Shown one piece after another: positions 22,255-33,288 of a stretch of 64,000 nt of DNA (its first letter is position 1; each line of letters opens with the position of its first letter). The stretch covers positions 620,001-684,000 of the forward strand of contig JABMLP010000021.1 of the NCBI GenBank assembly GCA_013176395.1, read 5' to 3'. This stretch comes from Venturia oleaginea. Its lineage: Eukaryota > Ascomycota > Dothideomycetes > Venturiales > Venturiaceae. The notes under the pieces are model-generated. The model did no database searches and was not told where the DNA came from. It saw only the letters and a program-made list of their open reading frames with translations. Both the position numbers and the translations under genes were made by a program.

Positions 22255-23840
22255 ATGTCAGACTTTGACCTCATCATCGTGGGCGGCCTCGTCGTGACCG
22301 CCGAAGAAGTTGGGGAGTTCGACATCGGCATCAAGGACGAAAAGATTGCTAAGATCACGGCACGGGGTGGCCTTTCTTCCAAATCGACAACCAAGACTAT
22401 AGATGCGAAAGGGGCCTATGTCATGGTTTGTCGTTCCAAGTCAAATTAGCATCACAATTTCTGATATTTGAATATGTATAGCCAGGCGGAATTGACGCAC
22501 ATGTGCACTTGGATGAGCCTCCCTTGTTTGGAAAAGGCTCCACGGCGGACAACTTTGAGACTGGTATATAAGCCATTCCGAAGACCTGCTCTTTCTGCTA
22601 ATAATCAAAAGGAACACGATCAGCTATCTGTGGCGGAACAACAACAGTCATCGCTTTCGCGCCCCAAGACAAATCACAAGACTCTCTTCTTCCAACCCTC
22701 GCTTTGACCCATTCAAAGGCGAAAGACACTTGTTACACGGACTACTCTTTTCATCTTCTCGTTGGCAACCCGACCGAGAAAGCGCTTGGCGAGTTTGCAA
22801 CTTTGAGAGAGGAGGGAATATCAAGTCTGAAGATTTACATGACATACGCAGCTTTGAAATTACATGATGGCCAAATCCTCGACGTCCTTCTCGAAGCAAG
22901 GAAGCAATCAATAACAACCATGATACACGCCGAGAACAACGAAATCATCGAGTGGATGACTGCCCAGCTCGGAAAAAGGAAGCTATACGCGCCGAAATAC
23001 CACGCGACATCTCATCCAGCCCTCGCTGAGAACGAAGCAACGTACCGCGCAATCTGTCTCAGCGAGCTCATCGACGCCCCTATCCTGATTGTCCACGTCT
23101 CCAGTCCGGTGTCGGTAGCAACCATCCGCGCAGCAAAGGGACGAGGTCTTCCGATTTATGCTGAGACGTGCCCACAATATTTCTCTCTTACGAAGAGAGA
23201 CCTTGACCTTCCGGGGTTCGAGGGCGCGAAGTGTGTTTGCTCCCCTCCACCACGCGAAGGAGTTGAGGACCACGAGGGAATTTGGGAAGGTCTCGCTGAT
23301 GGCACATTCACGGTACTCAGCTCAGATCACTGTCCCTTCCGCTACGACGATGCGGAGAAGGGGAAGAAGACAGTCTTGAGTAAGGAATATCCAGTCGGTC
23401 AATTCAAGTATATTCCAAACGGTTGTCCAGGCGTTGAAACACGTCTGCCCCTCGTCATGAACGCAGATCGTCTCAAAATGACGAAACTGGTCGAAGTAAC
23501 ATCCACCAACGTCGCGAGGCTTTACGGTCTCTACCCTCGTAAAGGAGCTTTATTGCCTGGAGAGAGCGATGCGGATTTGGTGATTTGGTATCCACCTGGC
23601 GAGTTGAAAGAGTTTGTATTGGAGAATGAGATGTTGCACCACAACGTCGATTATTCGCCTTACGAGGGGAAGAAATTCAAGCAATGGCCAAGGTACACGA
23701 TCTTGAGAGGCAAGGTCGTATGGGATAAAGATAATGGCGGGTTAATAGGCCAGAAAGGTTACGGTTCGTTCTTGAAGAGGGGGCAGAGCTCTCTTGCCGG
23801 GAGTCGAGAGGGTGGTGAGTGGGACATAAAAGGCTTTTGA
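22255..23840 (+). CDS. Dihydropyrimidinase / hydantoinase-like amidohydrolase
   Basis: A cyclic-amide hydrolase that opens dihydropyrimidine or 5-substituted hydantoin rings to N-carbamoyl amino acids. Three exons (22255-22425, 22482-22563, 22612-23840) join in frame to 493 residues, typical for the family. The metal site is visible as GGIDAHVHLDEP (HxH), the carboxylated lysine in SSLKIYMTY, histidine in IHAENNE, histidine in IVHVSSP and aspartate in LSSDHCPF. Intron 1 falls just before the HxH box and ends TATAG; intron 2 ends CAAAAG. An amidase follows 410 bp downstream on the same strand, which suggests a small cyclic-amide/amide-nitrogen pathway. Exact substrate is not determinable. Confidence 0.93.
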
Positions 23841-24250
23841 GTCTTCCAAAATTTGAATAGATAGGTTTCAGGCATCGGAAAGGTTTGATTCTTCCGTTCT
23901 CTTCCCAAGTTTATATTTATTCCCGGGGATTCTGGTTATGTCTTACAACATTTGTTGAAGTTCCGGGCAATAATTGAATGAAGATTCAGTTGCCTACCGC
24001 TTTTAACCCGTGTTAGAACAGACTCTATTGGTGGCCAGTCGGCTGAATATCTTACTCATCTCTCATCATTCCAGGAACAACTTTCCGCCGCACCTGGATC
24101 TAGGCCCAAAGAGGAAGGTCTTATTTCCTGTACAAGACGTCATAAAATCTCACCCGATTGCGGCACGTCCCGTCTTCATCAGATATCAATTCCCACGACT
24201 ATAAGTTTCAGGCTGAGGCATGAACAGCTATACTCTGACAATACCCGAAA
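23841..24250. other. Intergenic between hydantoinase and amidase
   Basis: 410 bp with no ORF of interest. It should hold the hydantoinase 3' untranslated region and the amidase promoter. Confidence 0.5.
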
Positions 24251-25963
24251 ATGCACCTCTCGATTTGCCTCTTCTTTTTGACGATTTCACCATCGTTACT
24301 AGCACAAACGAGCCCTTTCGATTCTCGAGAAGCAACGATACAGTCAGTCCATCATGCTCTCTTCACAGGCCTAAACACATGCCACAATATCGTCTCTTCG
24401 TTCCTCTCAAGAATCGAAGCTCTAAATCCAAAAATCAACGCCATCATTTCACTCAATCCCAACGCTTTGACGCTGGCTCAAACATTGGACCAACAATTGT
24501 CAACTGGAAATGCATCACAACCACTCTTCTGCATTCCAATTCTCCTGAAGGATAATTATGATACAGTGGATATGAAAACAACAGGCGGGAATCTCGCTCT
24601 CCAAAACTCCCAGCCAACCATCGATGCCCCCGCCGTGACTGCCCTCAAGAACGCGGGAGCAATTATTCTGGGGAAAGCAAATCTGCATGAGCTAGCTCTA
24701 GAGGGAATCTCTGTTTCCTCGCTAGGCGGGCAAACGATAAATTCCTACGACTCAACTCGAACGCCAGGAGGGAGTTCGGGTGGCTCTGCTGCTGCCGTGG
24801 CGGCGAGTTTTGCTGTCTTTGCGACGGGAACTGATACGGTGAATTCTTTAAGGAGTCCTGCTAGTGCGAACTCTTTGTTTAGTATTCGGCCGACGAGGGG
24901 ATTGATTTCGAGGGCGGGAGTGATTCCGATTAGGTACGTTTTGACATGGTCACTGAGAAATGACTGAGATGTGGAGGCTGATGACTCAAGTTACACGCAA
25001 GATGCACTCGGCGCAATTGGCCGGACAATCAAAGATGTCGCTACTGCGTTGACAGTTATGACTGGAGTGGGCTTTGATCCGGCTGACAACACTACTGCAT
25101 TGGTGCCTGCTTCGTCCATGAACTTGGATTACGCCACAGCCCTGGACTCTGTGGATTTAAAAAACGTGAGGCTAGGTTTGGTCACCACTTTCTTCAATCG
25201 CAATGCCACAAACGAAACGACGCCTGTCAACAACGCAATGGATACCTACGTTCTTCGTCTGCGTGCCGCAGAAGCAACAATTATTCCTATCAACGAGTCA
25301 ATCTACACCTCCTCCACCATCCTCGCAAGATACGATACCCAACGCTACGAATATCGCGAGTTCATGGACGCATACCTCTCCCGTCCTTCACTCAGCGGCT
25401 CACATCCCTCTACCCTCTCAGAACTCTACGCCCGAAATTCTTCCGAAGCTGGCGGCCAGTTCCTAGTAATCACCTCACAATACGAATATGTGACAACCTC
25501 GCTCCTCTCTTCCACCTCAAACGCCACCTACAGCGCAGTGAAAACCGGAATTCGAAATCTAACTCTATCCCTAGCGGAAACCTTCCAACGGAATTCCCTC
25601 GACGCACTCATCTACCCTGAACAAACCAATCTCGTAGTAAAACTTGGAGCACCCTCTCAAAGTGGAAGAAATGGTATCTTAGCCGCTGTGACGGGAAGCC
25701 CCGTTGTTACTATTCCCGTTGGATTCAGTGATGCGACTGTGACGGCGCCAGTGGGTGTTCCAATTGGGATGGAGATTTTAGGGAGACCGTGGAGTGAGAA
25801 GAGATTATTAGGAATTGGGAGAGCGATGGAGAAGTTAGGGAGGGTGAGGAGGATGTCGGATTGGGCAGGGGAGATTATTGAGGTGAAGAGCTTTGAGAGC
25901 GTGCCTAGTGTGGTGCCGAATAGGGAGAATATTCCTGAGCAATATCCTGTGGGGGTTTTATGA
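24251..25963 (+). CDS. Secreted amidase-signature family hydrolase
   Basis: A serine amidase with the Ser-cisSer-Lys triad that hydrolyses a carboxamide to acid and ammonia. Two exons (24251-24933 and 24991-25963; 57-bp intron GTACGT...TCAAG) give 551 residues. The start MHLSICLFFLTISPSLLAQ is a signal peptide, so the enzyme is probably secreted or vacuolar. The triad is PILLKDN (Lys), TPGGSSGGSAAAVA (cis-Ser) and TDTVNSLRSPASANS (Ser nucleophile; the common GG before it is VN here, as in many fungal members). After the intron come SYTQDALGAIGRTIKDVA and a C-terminal lobe with GSPVVTIPVGF and GMEILGRPWSE. The ATG is the first in frame. It may finish the nitrogen release begun by the upstream hydantoinase, which is inference. 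Confidence 0.93.
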
Positions 25964-27700
25964 GTGGATCTCGAAAGGGCTGATTGTTTGCTTGGTCAAC
26001 ACTTTTCCTGTCATCTCCGCTACTTCATCCTCGCCGCTGCCTAAATTTCTTCGGTCAACTCCATACTCTGTTCCCTTTCTACCTCCAGATGTCGGACATC
26101 TTTCCATCTTCGGCACGTCACGACCCGAGGACATATGGACAGGACAAGCATATAACAGTTGGAGGCCCAACACGTGCCAGAAATCTATCGGTATCGATTA
26201 TAAACTGGAAATGTCCAAAAGCTTCCAGCCATGAGAAAGCGTGGACGCCTCAGCCTATTCATGCGCGTCGTCCTTGTGCTAGACTGTTGTCCACCTTCCA
26301 TCTGTTTAGGAGACACATCAGCCATTCCATCGCCTATATGGAGTTCCCCATCTGGTCCCAGCTTTTTCAGTGATTTGGTAGCGTGGGCATTTTAACCACC
26401 AGCCACAAACGATGTCTGCGCCAGTCTGAACAAGCTTGAAGAGTAGCTCTGTATCACCCCTGTACTGCCGAAGCCCAGATAAGGGATACCTGGGGGGCTG
26501 GTTGTTACACAACGCCTTCGTATCCGTATTGTGAATGCTGACTTCGTAAAGATCTAGTAAGGCCGAAGTTATTTCCACCCGAACTTGCTCTCCTCGGTCA
26601 TTAGCATTATACGAGTACTATGTAGTCGATGCTATAGCCCCCGCCCTCACGCCCCCCTCGACTAGCAGATGATCTGCCTCACCCCAGTTACCGTGTACAT
26701 TATTTTCGTCATGGAATCACCTTCTTCCAAAGCGATGGCAGTTGAGGTTTTTTTTGGGGGGGTGGGGGAATTATCCTTCCAGCTTGCAATCAAACCTGTG
26801 AATGCCTGGGGAAATTTCTTTTGATTGGGCTGCGGTTAACCTCTTCTGGACGTCCATTTGTGCCAGTAAGTCCGCTATCTGAGCCTTGGCTTTGTGAGCC
26901 TATGCTTCTCCTAGTTCCCTGGCTATAGCTTCTTGCTCCTCCCGTCGTGCATCCTGTTCCGCTAACTGGCCCAATGCTTATGTACATGTATTTTACTTGT
27001 TTCAATACCCTGTACAAGATTGGAGAGCCTGCAGAAAAGAACGGAACTGCCTCCGGTATCTTCCTAAAAATAGTGATTTCCAGACCCCCAATTTTGCCAT
27101 GACTACGTAATAGTGTTCACATCTCGCCTCCGCTAGATATTATGATCTTCTCCCTTACTTTGTACGATATGTGCTTGGGGAAAGGTGGAGAAGTGAGCGA
27201 ATATACACTCTCTTGGAAAAAACGTAGAGGGGGCAGCCCTGTATATGGGATAAAAGTGCGGAGGTGGAACACAAAAATCTATATTTATTCGCTCGGAAAT
27301 CGCAGTAGTATGACAGAAACAGCGGAAACTGTTTTACCGTTACTTACAAATAGTTTGCGCGAGCACTGTAGAAGCCAATCTACGATCATACATTGCTGCT
27401 GCGAGAAAGACGTGGATACTTGGCAGAAATTCAACAGGGAAAAAGTCTTTTCGTTCAAACACTCAGTGTACACGTCTTTCTCGCAGAGACAATATCAGAA
27501 CGGAGGTGGAGGCTCCCAGGCAATTGACCATGTAGCGCTAAGTCCGCCAGCATTCTTCAAATGAATAGAGGAGTGTGGTATATCTTCCAATCGAAATACC
27601 ATCCAAGCGTCAGGAGCTAGGGATCTAATCCGAGATACCTAGGCGACCTACGATCACGCGATTAAATGGCTGGTATATAATGAGCAATTCACTACACTCG
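25964..27700. other. Long spacer with a decayed coiled-coil coding remnant
   Basis: No intact recognised gene. On the minus strand about 26985-26810, one frame reads ALGQLAEQDARREEQEAIAR, a stop, then AHKAKAQIADLLAQMDVQKR: a heptad-rich coiled coil that resembles C-terminal tails of pogo-type transposases, but its identity is uncertain. A T8-G8 run lies at ~26750. A 140-codon frame at 27142-27564 (plus) has no motif and is probably chance. The last 30 bp (TATATAATGAGC, ~27675) look like a TATA region for the next gene. Confidence 0.4.
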
Positions 27701-27886
27701 GGATTCCAACAATAGTCTTTGTCCTCAGCTTCGATTTCAAAAGACTTCTTCATCCAAAATTCGTCATCGGCCTCGGCTTCGAACTTAGACTTTAAATTTG
27801 GACTTCAAACTTGGACTTCAAATTTCAATTTGAAATCCTCAAACTCCGAGTTTTATACCAATCTCTACCTGCGAATCTGGTTAACA

Positions 27887-28255
27887 AGTAAGTAGCCTGA
27901 ATACATTATGTCAATTTCGATGACAAAGCAGGTCTTAGTGAAGCTCCCCACATTGATTATCGCTCTCGGGCTATTTGTTTTGTCAGCCTATGCTGAAACT
28001 AGGAGGACCTTCGACTGCCTCTTGACGGTATCTGGTTCGCATCTTGATCCGGCGTTCTTGCCGTCCTTCAATAAAATCCGACTTCAAAAATGCACGTAAG
28101 GCAAGGGATATTTCATGAAGGGAACAAACTATTGCGTTGTTCTCTGTGACGTTATCCCTCAATATTTTACCAGAGTTTTCCATCCGATGATTGATGCCCC
28201 TGGAAAAAACAACATCATTGTTTCCGCCTATCACAGCTGTGTGGAGAGGACCTAG
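27887..28255 (+). pseudogene. SSP-1: small secreted four-cysteine protein, interrupted by TAA
   Basis: First member of the five-gene secreted family. The start codon is split: A at 27887, intron 27888-27938 (GTAAGT...CTTAG, 51 bp), then TG AAG. The signal peptide is KLPTLIIALGLFVLSAYA, followed by the FDC motif. The frame continues FDC...HLDPAFLPSFNKIRLQKC, meets TAA at 28097-28099, and then stays open to TAG 28255 with the rest of the family signature (YFTRVFHPMIDAPGK, YHSC). All four family cysteines are present around the stop. So it is either a pseudogene or relies on readthrough. An ATG inside the intron (27908) is in frame, so an unspliced message could also be translated here. The upstream leader has CTTCAAA-type repeats. 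A Harbinger element begins 145 bp downstream. Confidence 0.82.
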
Positions 28256-28667
28256 AAGGAGAAAGGTTCTCCTGGCTTCCGACAAGGAGGAAGGTATAGC
28301 GGGAAGACGGGAAAGTGGAGAGTGAGAAAGACAACATGAATGTGGCAGACGAGAATGTTGGGGATTGAAAGATTGTGGAAAACGATTTGCGAGTACTTAG
28401 GGCTTGTTCGAAAATGATGGATTGAGCGAGATTGGTTGGGTTTTGGCGGCTAAAGTTCAATCCATCGAACCAATGCAAAGATGTTCGAGAATGATTGATT
28501 GGATTTTCGATTAGAAACATTGCATAAGGGCGGTGAGCAGAAATGGCCTAGATCGCTAGTTAATATGACCGAAACTGCTTGCTACTGCACCTCCATATTT
28601 CGTCTCAAAAACTTACCAAGTCCCTTCTCTCTACCTCATTCCAACTACAACACATCCTTAACTGACG

Positions 28668-30263
28668 ATGTCTGATGCCTCAGAACCTCGTCTGCCATCT
28701 CGTGCACGATCTACACCAAAAACATATGACGATATTATTGCAGAGACCAATGCAAAGGCTGCTGCAACCCGAGGAGCCCGTGGTGGGCGCGGAGGACGTG
28801 GTAGGAAGGGTGGAAGAGATGGTAGTAAAAAAGCTACTCAATCGAAGAGCGATATTGATGCCGGAAACGATGGGTTAACGGATCCCGCCCTCGAGGACGC
28901 CGTACCGCAGACACAATATCCAGATCCTACAGCAGAGGATTCGCCGAAGCCATATTATAATACGCCTGTACGAGAATCCTCTGCTCAGCAACACGGTCAG
29001 TCAGTCGCAATGCAGTCAATTGAATGGAGTAGAACACCTACACCTCGTCCATCGGTCGCACGCAATTTAGGGCCCTCATCGGCGCCTCGACCCCATCAGA
29101 CCCCCCAACAGGGCGGTAATATCAACCGCGATCGCGACTTTGAGATATCTCAAATGCCTGCCGAAGATGACGATAACCGCGATCGGTCACTCTCGCAAAC
29201 GCCTGGTGGGACACAAAGGAAGCCTCGGAAGGCCAAGTATCCTTGGATTTATGAGCGCGAGTTCGCTATGCTGAAGACCTCAGTAGAGGCAAAACACCGA
29301 GGGCTTCAAACAGGCGCGGCATTCAAAGATGATGTATGGCTGAAAGCGCGATTGGCAGTTGACCGGGTCCCGCGAGATGAGACTATACCAGATATGGATG
29401 CTGCTACAATGGCCAACAAATGGGGGGACTGGAAGCGGTGGTGGCCCGATTACCAGGCACATTATGGCTCAGGCAATGTACGATCGCATACGTCGGGTTG
29501 GGAGAAGAATATGAGCGGCGCAGAGTGGGATTACCCGGGCATCGAGGCTGGTGTACTTGTTAGTGCAGAAGATACTATGAGGGACCATTACTTCCATTAT
29601 CCAAAGTTCGGTAGGTTCGAGAAGCTACGCGTCAACCACGTAGACCTTCTATCGCAGCTCTTGGATCACAAGCTGGCCGACGGACGAGATGTTGCAAAGG
29701 TGAAGGAGTTAGCAAAGGAAGGGCCGCCGAAGCCTAAAAAACGGTTACCAAAAGCTACTCCAGATCTGCGGAAGAATGCCTTATCTAATTCATATGAGGA
29801 TACTAGTTTAGATAGGCTTGCCGTCGCACTTACTGCCCAGAACGAGAGTAAGATGGGGCTCCCAATGCAACGTGTAGAGAAGCTGGAGATCTTCAAGGGA
29901 AATACGGAGACGATAGGGTGTTTGTACGAGGTTTTTTTCGCTGACGAGAAGAAGGCCGACTACTTCTTGAATCTACCGATTCATATGATATCTTGGTGGG
30001 TAAGGAAGGAGTTCGGAGGGACTATAATACTTGATCAGCACTGGAATGACCGTGAAGAAGAGCGTGTATCTCGTAAACGTAGTATGAAACAAACGGGAGT
30101 CGGTAAAAAGAGGGCGCGATGGCGAGCGGCAGAGGAAGATGATAACAGCGATCTCGAGGAGGATACTAAGGATGTTGAGGCCGTAGAGGAGGACGAGGAT
30201 AACGAGTCTAGTGGTGGTGATAATGAAGAAGTTGAGTTTTTCGAAGAGTTGAGTCAAGCGTAA
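28668..30263 (+). CDS. Myb/SANT-like DNA-binding protein of the Harbinger element
   Basis: A 531-residue intronless ORF. The N-terminus is low-complexity and basic with an RGG-like stretch (RGARGGRGGRGRKGGR). Residues ~185-265 form a Myb/SANT-like domain of the plant/fungal transposon type (KYPWIYEREFAMLKTSVEAK, ATMANKWGDWKRWWPDY). The C-terminus is acidic (DLEEDTKDVEAVEEDEDNES). In Harbinger transposons this second protein binds the TIRs and brings the transposase to the nucleus, and its place inside the TIRs supports that role. The frame is undamaged, which contrasts with the transposase. Confidence 0.85.
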   Translation: MSDASEPRLPSRARSTPKTYDDIIAETNAKAAATRGARGGRGGRGRKGGRDGSKKATQSKSDIDAGNDGLTDPALEDAVPQTQYPDPTAEDSPKPYYNTPVRESSAQQHGQSVAMQSIEWSRTPTPRPSVARNLGPSSAPRPHQTPQQGGNINRDRDFEISQMPAEDDDNRDRSLSQTPGGTQRKPRKAKYPWIYEREFAMLKTSVEAKHRGLQTGAAFKDDVWLKARLAVDRVPRDETIPDMDAATMANKWGDWKRWWPDYQAHYGSGNVRSHTSGWEKNMSGAEWDYPGIEAGVLVSAEDTMRDHYFHYPKFGRFEKLRVNHVDLLSQLLDHKLADGRDVAKVKELAKEGPPKPKKRLPKATPDLRKNALSNSYEDTSLDRLAVALTAQNESKMGLPMQRVEKLEIFKGNTETIGCLYEVFFADEKKADYFLNLPIHMISWWVRKEFGGTIILDQHWNDREEERVSRKRSMKQTGVGKKRARWRAAEEDDNSDLEEDTKDVEAVEEDEDNESSGGDNEEVEFFEELSQA

Positions 30264-31183
30264 AGCCGGGTACCAAGAACTTTGCCGGGCGTAGAAGTTA
30301 ATTAATGGATATAGTATTTGAATAATCGATTTTTCTCGACATTGGTACGCTCAATTTATATATATATATATAAATGGATAGATATAGACTCGATCCGTAC
30401 GATTTTAATGCTGTAACCCGCTTATAATTTGACCATCGTGGTGTTGAGAAATCGAGGGCGGGAGTTTACGTATAACAGTTTAATAGGCGGCGTAGGAGAA
30501 CTCGAGGTTTACCACGATGTTTGACGTCACAACACTAGCCGTATCTCGAAAAATATACACTCTTTTCAACCCCAGATTCTACCACAGCGTTATCTTATGG
30601 ATAGTAAGTCTGGCGTAATAAAATGTACCGAAATACTACAGCTTTCAATTGTAATCAAAATTATTCAATTATCTAGCGATTTCGTTGGTGGCGCTCACGT
30701 ATAATCTCATATATATTCCGGAGGCCGCACTTGTTCCTGGTCGGACCCTGGAATCTGAGGTAAAACTAGGGTTCGCTTAGCGGTTATATATACACCAACT
30801 TTGGAGCTTTCCATCTCGACCGCCCCAAGATCAAATTTCATAGTTTTTATTGCATTCTCTACAGCGTGAGATATTATACAACTTCAAATATCGCATATAT
30901 CAATATCATACGTTGGGGTGGTTGTATATGCGTGGATCTCGAGGGCAAGTTGCAAGGCCGAGCGCGCGTAATTATATCTCCCCCATTATCATTTTCGATA
31001 ATACAACACCTACAGCGTAAAAACTTCTATAACTCTATAACTTCATTCAGAATCGTCCTCTGAGCCACTCTCATCGCTCGAATCACTACCGGCATTACTC
31101 TCATCACCCTCGTCTACGCTGGAACCCAATCCAGACTCTCCTCCGTCGTTTCCTCGCGCCCTCAAGTACGATTGGTACTGTAT
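30264..31183. other. A/T-rich spacer between convergent Harbinger genes
   Basis: Non-coding, with (TA)n at 30358-30371 and several TATATA runs. It must contain the 3' ends and terminators of both convergent genes. Confidence 0.5.
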
Positions 31184-32477
31184 CTACATATCGGAAGCAA
31201 TTTTATCGCGTTTGGCATACATATATCGCGCTCCTTCCTTCTTAGAAAGCGATACAGGTCCTCGATCAGGTACGGCATTGACACGGGCTTCCTCTTGCTG
31301 TCTAATGATAGCTTCGTATCGTCGGTAAGCTCTGCTTCCTGTTTTCGCGCTCTTTATCTTCTTCCACTCATCCTTTGGCTTGCCGCCGTGTTCATTGATC
31401 CAATTGTGTACAGCAGAGAGCGCAATGATTATCTTATTCTGAGTCTTCAGCGAGAAGCCATCGTGAGCTTGCTGGAAGATCCGGAATCGATTTTTGAACA
31501 CACCATAGACTTTCTCCACCACATTGCGCAGTTTGGCGTGCCGTAAGTTGAAAAGCTCCTTCATATTCTGAGGTCTCTGCTTGCCCTTCCTCCACTCTTG
31601 AAGATGATACCTTACTGACATATATGGTGCCAGGACTTGCCCTCCATAACCATCTGCTTGCGTGTAGCCCGCGTCGGCCAGCCAAAACCTCCCTCTTGGA
31701 GTCACAAATATGCCTTGACGCCTCGCGTCATTGAACACTGTCGCATCGTGGGCTGTACCTTCCCATCCCGGAAATACCAACTTGAAGTTCATATCGAAAT
31801 CTACACAGCCGAGTGTGTTTGTCGCAAGAAAGCCTTTGCGACACCTGTACGAGCCCTCTTGACCCTCCCGTTTTCGATCCTCGCCCTTCACCGAGACGTA
31901 CACCGAAATCCCGTCAATCGCTCCTACACAGTCTCTGAAAAAGGGAAACATCTTGCCAACCTCGTCGCGAATTTGAGGTGGCACTGCTGGGTCATCCTCC
32001 TCCTTGAACATAACTATATTATGGTCGGCAAGGATGACGAGGGCGGTCAAAACTTCGTGGAAAAAGGCGGATATTCGGTCGATATTAAGCTCCCAAGTGG
32101 TTGCCGGTATTATGATACGTGGTTCCTTGTCCGCATATATAAAGGAAGATTGCTAACTTTGCTTTCAGGCTGACATATCTGGAGTTGCAGAGAGCTGTAT
32201 TGTCCTTCAACCACGTCGCCAGTAGCTCAAATTGCTGTATAGTAAGACGAGTCTCTTGCCGAAACCTCTCTGGATGTCCTTGTAGCAGCTTATCGATCTT
32301 TTTCGTTGCGTAGTATCGGTCCTCGTAGAATACCACTCGTTGATTGCGACGTCGAATGGCCTCTCTTTTGGCCCGCCGGACGGCCGCACGCTCGCTGCGC
32401 AACTGTTCAAGCTTCTTGGCAGCAATATACCGTACAAGTTCATTGTTGATCTGCTTGCGAAGGTCTTGCTTGTTCAT
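31184..32477 (-). pseudogene. Harbinger DDE transposase with apparent frameshift
   Basis: A nuclease-type transposase (DDE_4 family) that cuts and pastes the element. The N-terminal part (from ATG 32477, MNKQDLRKQINNEL) carries the helix-rich region ending KAKLAIFLYICGQGTTYHNTG. The catalytic part (31184-32050) shows VGAIDGISVYV (first Asp), EGTAHDATVFNDA, WLADAGYTQADG (second Asp) and FNLRHAKLRNVVEKVYGVFKNRF (Glu region). The two parts are in different frames: around 32090 one extra T puts a TAA in frame. No intron of usable size reconciles them. So the copy is probably inactive unless mobilised in trans. The stretch between the DDE domain and the stop is lysine/arginine-rich. Confidence 0.85.
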
Positions 32478-33288
32478 CTGAACGTTGTGAGAGAGTCTGT
32501 CGGTCAAAATGTAGGTTTTTGAGGTGTATGCTGGCAAAATCGTAATCAATCGAATCATGGTCATTTTGGCCTTGGTTGGATTGGTTGAAATACACACATT
32601 TGATTGGCTAATATCGAATGGCCGCGCTCATTTCAATCAATCCAATCCATCAGGATTTTTTATGCTACTTGATTCATTTCAATCAGTCTAAATCGAACAC
32701 GTCCCTCTAGATTGGTTGGATTGGTTGAAATCAATCCATCTGCGCTCAATCCATCATTTTCGAACAAGCCCTTAATAATGACGAACATTTGAGAGACGAA
32801 AGATTCTCGTGGCTGTTGCAAAGACCGCTCTTATGTTACAGATCACCTCAAGACCGAAGAGCAGGGACAGCGGGACTTGCAGAGGATGGTTGGATAACAA
32901 GAAGTTGTTAGGACTGATGTGGAGGGGAATCTTTTGGGCGCACAAGAAGGGACTGGTGCAACCAGGTCAGTCCTAAGAGAGAATAGTACGTGCAGGAGTC
33001 ACGTGATATTCTCACAGTTCCCACAGCACTTGGCATTCACTACGGTCACAAACACATTGTAAACGCCAAAATCACGGAAAATACAACCAAATCACCGTTT
33101 TTCACGGGATTTCTCTCAGGAATTCTCATTGTACTCAAAAAAAGTCCGTAAACAATCTAGCATTCAGTCTATTGTAAATTTCAGCCCTTTTTTTTGGTTT
33201 TTGGCGGGGAGATCCCCCCCCCCAAAAAGTCACGTGCACTGCATCGCCGCGTCGCCGCAAAAACAACAACAAATCTAGCTCTATCACC

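Larger units (their letters stand above)
28400..32771. mobile_element. PIF/Harbinger DNA transposon with both TIRs and TTA duplication
   Basis: A 4,372-bp element. The first 29 bases (28400-28428, GGGCTTGTTCGAAAATGATG...) are the exact inverted complement of 32743-32771. It is flanked by TTA at 28397-28399 and 32772-32774, the 3-bp duplication of this superfamily. It carries the two genes typical of Harbingers, placed convergently: a Myb/SANT-like protein on plus and a DDE transposase on minus. Subterminal regions are crowded with GGATTGATTGAAAT-like words in both orientations, likely binding sites for the Myb-like protein. The TIRs are intact but the transposase frame appears broken. Confidence 0.95.

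Noticed and set aside
26740..26770. T8-G8 homopolymer junction
   Set aside because: Looks like a simple-sequence or assembly-sensitive tract, with no flanking structure to interpret.
27142..27564. 140-codon plus-strand ORF
   Set aside because: No motif, unusual composition and no gene-like context. Kept only as a note in the spacer entry.
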